Shown here piece by piece: positions 32,997 through 33,477 of a stretch of 33,477 bases of DNA. Source of the stretch: Comamonadaceae bacterium ALPHA2B (GTDB lineage Bacteria > Pseudomonadota > Gammaproteobacteria > Burkholderiales > Burkholderiaceae_C); contig SCOE01000050.1 in assembly GCA_005503065.1 (NCBI GenBank), forward strand, positions 1-33,477, given 5' to 3'. Position 1 is the first letter of the stretch; each line of letters opens with the position of its first letter. Both the position numbers and the translations under genes were made by a program. The notes beneath the pieces were generated by a model. It was not told the DNA's origin. It made no database searches and was given only the letters and a program-made list of their open reading frames with translations.

Positions 32997-33452
32997 ATGT
33001 CTAAGGCATCTTCAGCAGCCAATCGAAGTCTGGTAGTAGCACTGTGCTTGGCTTTGACCGGTTGTGGTGCGCTTCACAATACAGCGTATCGATCCGAATC
33101 AACGGATAACCTGAAGGTTATCGCCGTAGACGCCAAGCAACGCTTTGCGTTTATCAAGACCGAGCCGAACGGGACTAAGTCCATCGTGTGCCCTGAGCCG
33201 AGTCCTGACGCACTTAGCGCTGGAGCTATTAGCCTTTCTGTGGACGCATCCAAAGACCAGCTTGCGGAGATCAAGGCTGCCATTGCCAGCGCCGAACAGG
33301 CGACTTCGATCGGGCTAAGAACGCAAAGCATTTCGCTACTCAGGGACCAGCTCGCCTACATGTGTGAATCGCCCCGGTTTTTGAGGAGGCTCAACACTCT
33401 GAGAGGATTGAGCCATGAGCAAGTCGAACAAGTTCTCACCCGAGGTGCGTGA
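32997..33452 (+). pseudogene. Lipoprotein gene truncated by an IS3-family insertion
   Basis: The product starts with a signal and lipobox (LVVALCLALTGC), so it was a lipoprotein. The mature part STDNLKVIAVDAKQRFAFIKTEPNGTKSIVCPEPSPDALS looks like a small family that I recall from integrative elements, where the protein runs on after LRDQLAYMCE. Here native sequence stops near residue 122 (33364), and the last 28 codons are read from the IS end (PRFLRRLNTLRGLS...). The ribosome site GGGAGA is good. A shortened protein may still be made. Confidence 0.7.
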
Positions 33453-33477
33453 GCGCGCGGTGAGGATGGTGCAGGAG
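33365..33477 (+). mobile_element. IS3-family insertion sequence, left end only
   Basis: TGAATCGCCCCGG at 33365 is a typical left end of IS3-family elements (TGA start with a CCCC core). It interrupts the lipoprotein gene and is followed 50 bp later by the start of a transposase OrfA. The remainder lies beyond the window, so the right end and target duplication cannot be seen. Confidence 0.7.
33415..33477 (+). CDS. IS3-family transposase OrfA, N-terminal part
   Basis: The 21 visible codons, MSKSNKFSPEVRERAVRMVQ and one more, match the usual start of an IS3-family OrfA helix-turn-helix (KFSPEVRERAVRMV). OrfA binds the IS ends; the OrfAB fusion made by frameshifting is the transposase. GAGAGGAT lies upstream as a ribosome site. 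The gene runs off the window. Confidence 0.75.
   Translation, partial: MSKSNKFSPEVRERAVRMVQE

Larger units (their letters stand above)
14530..33477 (+). mobile_element. Integrated phage-like or satellite-like element, right end beyond the window
   Basis: The element runs from tRNA-Leu(TAA) to past the window edge. It contains a P4-type integrase, an AlpA-like regulator, a primase and RepA-like helicase module, a SET-domain gene, three podovirus ejection-like genes and an accessory region of visibly lower GC. No terminase, portal, capsid, tail, conjugation or relaxase gene is seen. It could be a defective prophage, a satellite that borrows capsids, or a complete prophage whose packaging and capsid genes lie further right. 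Several genes near the right are broken. Confidence 0.8.

Noticed and set aside
14530-33477. Diversity-generating retroelement or reverse transcriptase
   Set aside because: No reverse transcriptase motif (such as YxDD in an RT context) or template/variable repeat pair was seen.

Overview
The window is high-GC bacterial chromosome with gene content and order typical of Burkholderiales, most likely Comamonadaceae: tRNA-Leu, tig, clpP, clpX and lon in a row, the clustered tRNA genes, and C/G-rich extragenic repeats. An integrated phage-like or satellite-like element fills the right 19 kb.

Host part (1-14529). Left to right: hpnC on the minus strand (hopanoid and squalene synthesis); the potassium transporter kup; a two-gene RND efflux operon (lipoprotein adaptor plus permease, translationally coupled) with a clear sigma-70 promoter and an 18-bp palindromic operator; a 99-bp extragenic unit repeated twice; tRNA-Leu(TAG); then the protein quality-control block tig-clpP-clpX-lon. 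Candidate heat-shock (RpoH-type) promoters lie before clpP and lon. A tRNA run follows: Gly(GCC), Gly(GCC), Cys(GCA), Leu(TAA).

Mobile part (about 14530 to beyond the right edge). A P4-type tyrosine integrase lies next to the 3' end of tRNA-Leu(TAA), which is probably the attachment site; no matching right end is seen in the window. Next comes a tightly overlapping early module: AlpA-like regulator, winged-helix protein, a 36-aa protein, a small protein, a zinc-finger/TOPRIM primase, a RepA-like ATPase with an iteron-like array in its 3' end, and a TubC-N-like protein. A SET-domain protein and a small protein lead into three genes that match a podovirus DNA-ejection cassette in order, size and composition. 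The third carries a lytic transglycosylase domain and is split by a one-base frameshift. No terminase, portal, capsid or tail gene is visible, so the element is a satellite, a remnant, or has its other late genes beyond the edge.

The last part (25.1-33.4 kb) looks visibly lower in GC and is accessory: a conserved overlapping pair of unknowns, a minus-strand two-gene operon (secreted repeat protein plus a 227-aa unknown), a membrane protein, a protein with five Myb/SANT-like repeats, a ribbon-helix-helix-like protein behind a perfect palindrome, three co-directional unknowns, and a decaying end. In that end a membrane protein gene is frameshifted and a lipoprotein gene is cut by an IS3-family element running off the window.

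All family names rest on reading the translated sequences, without database searches.
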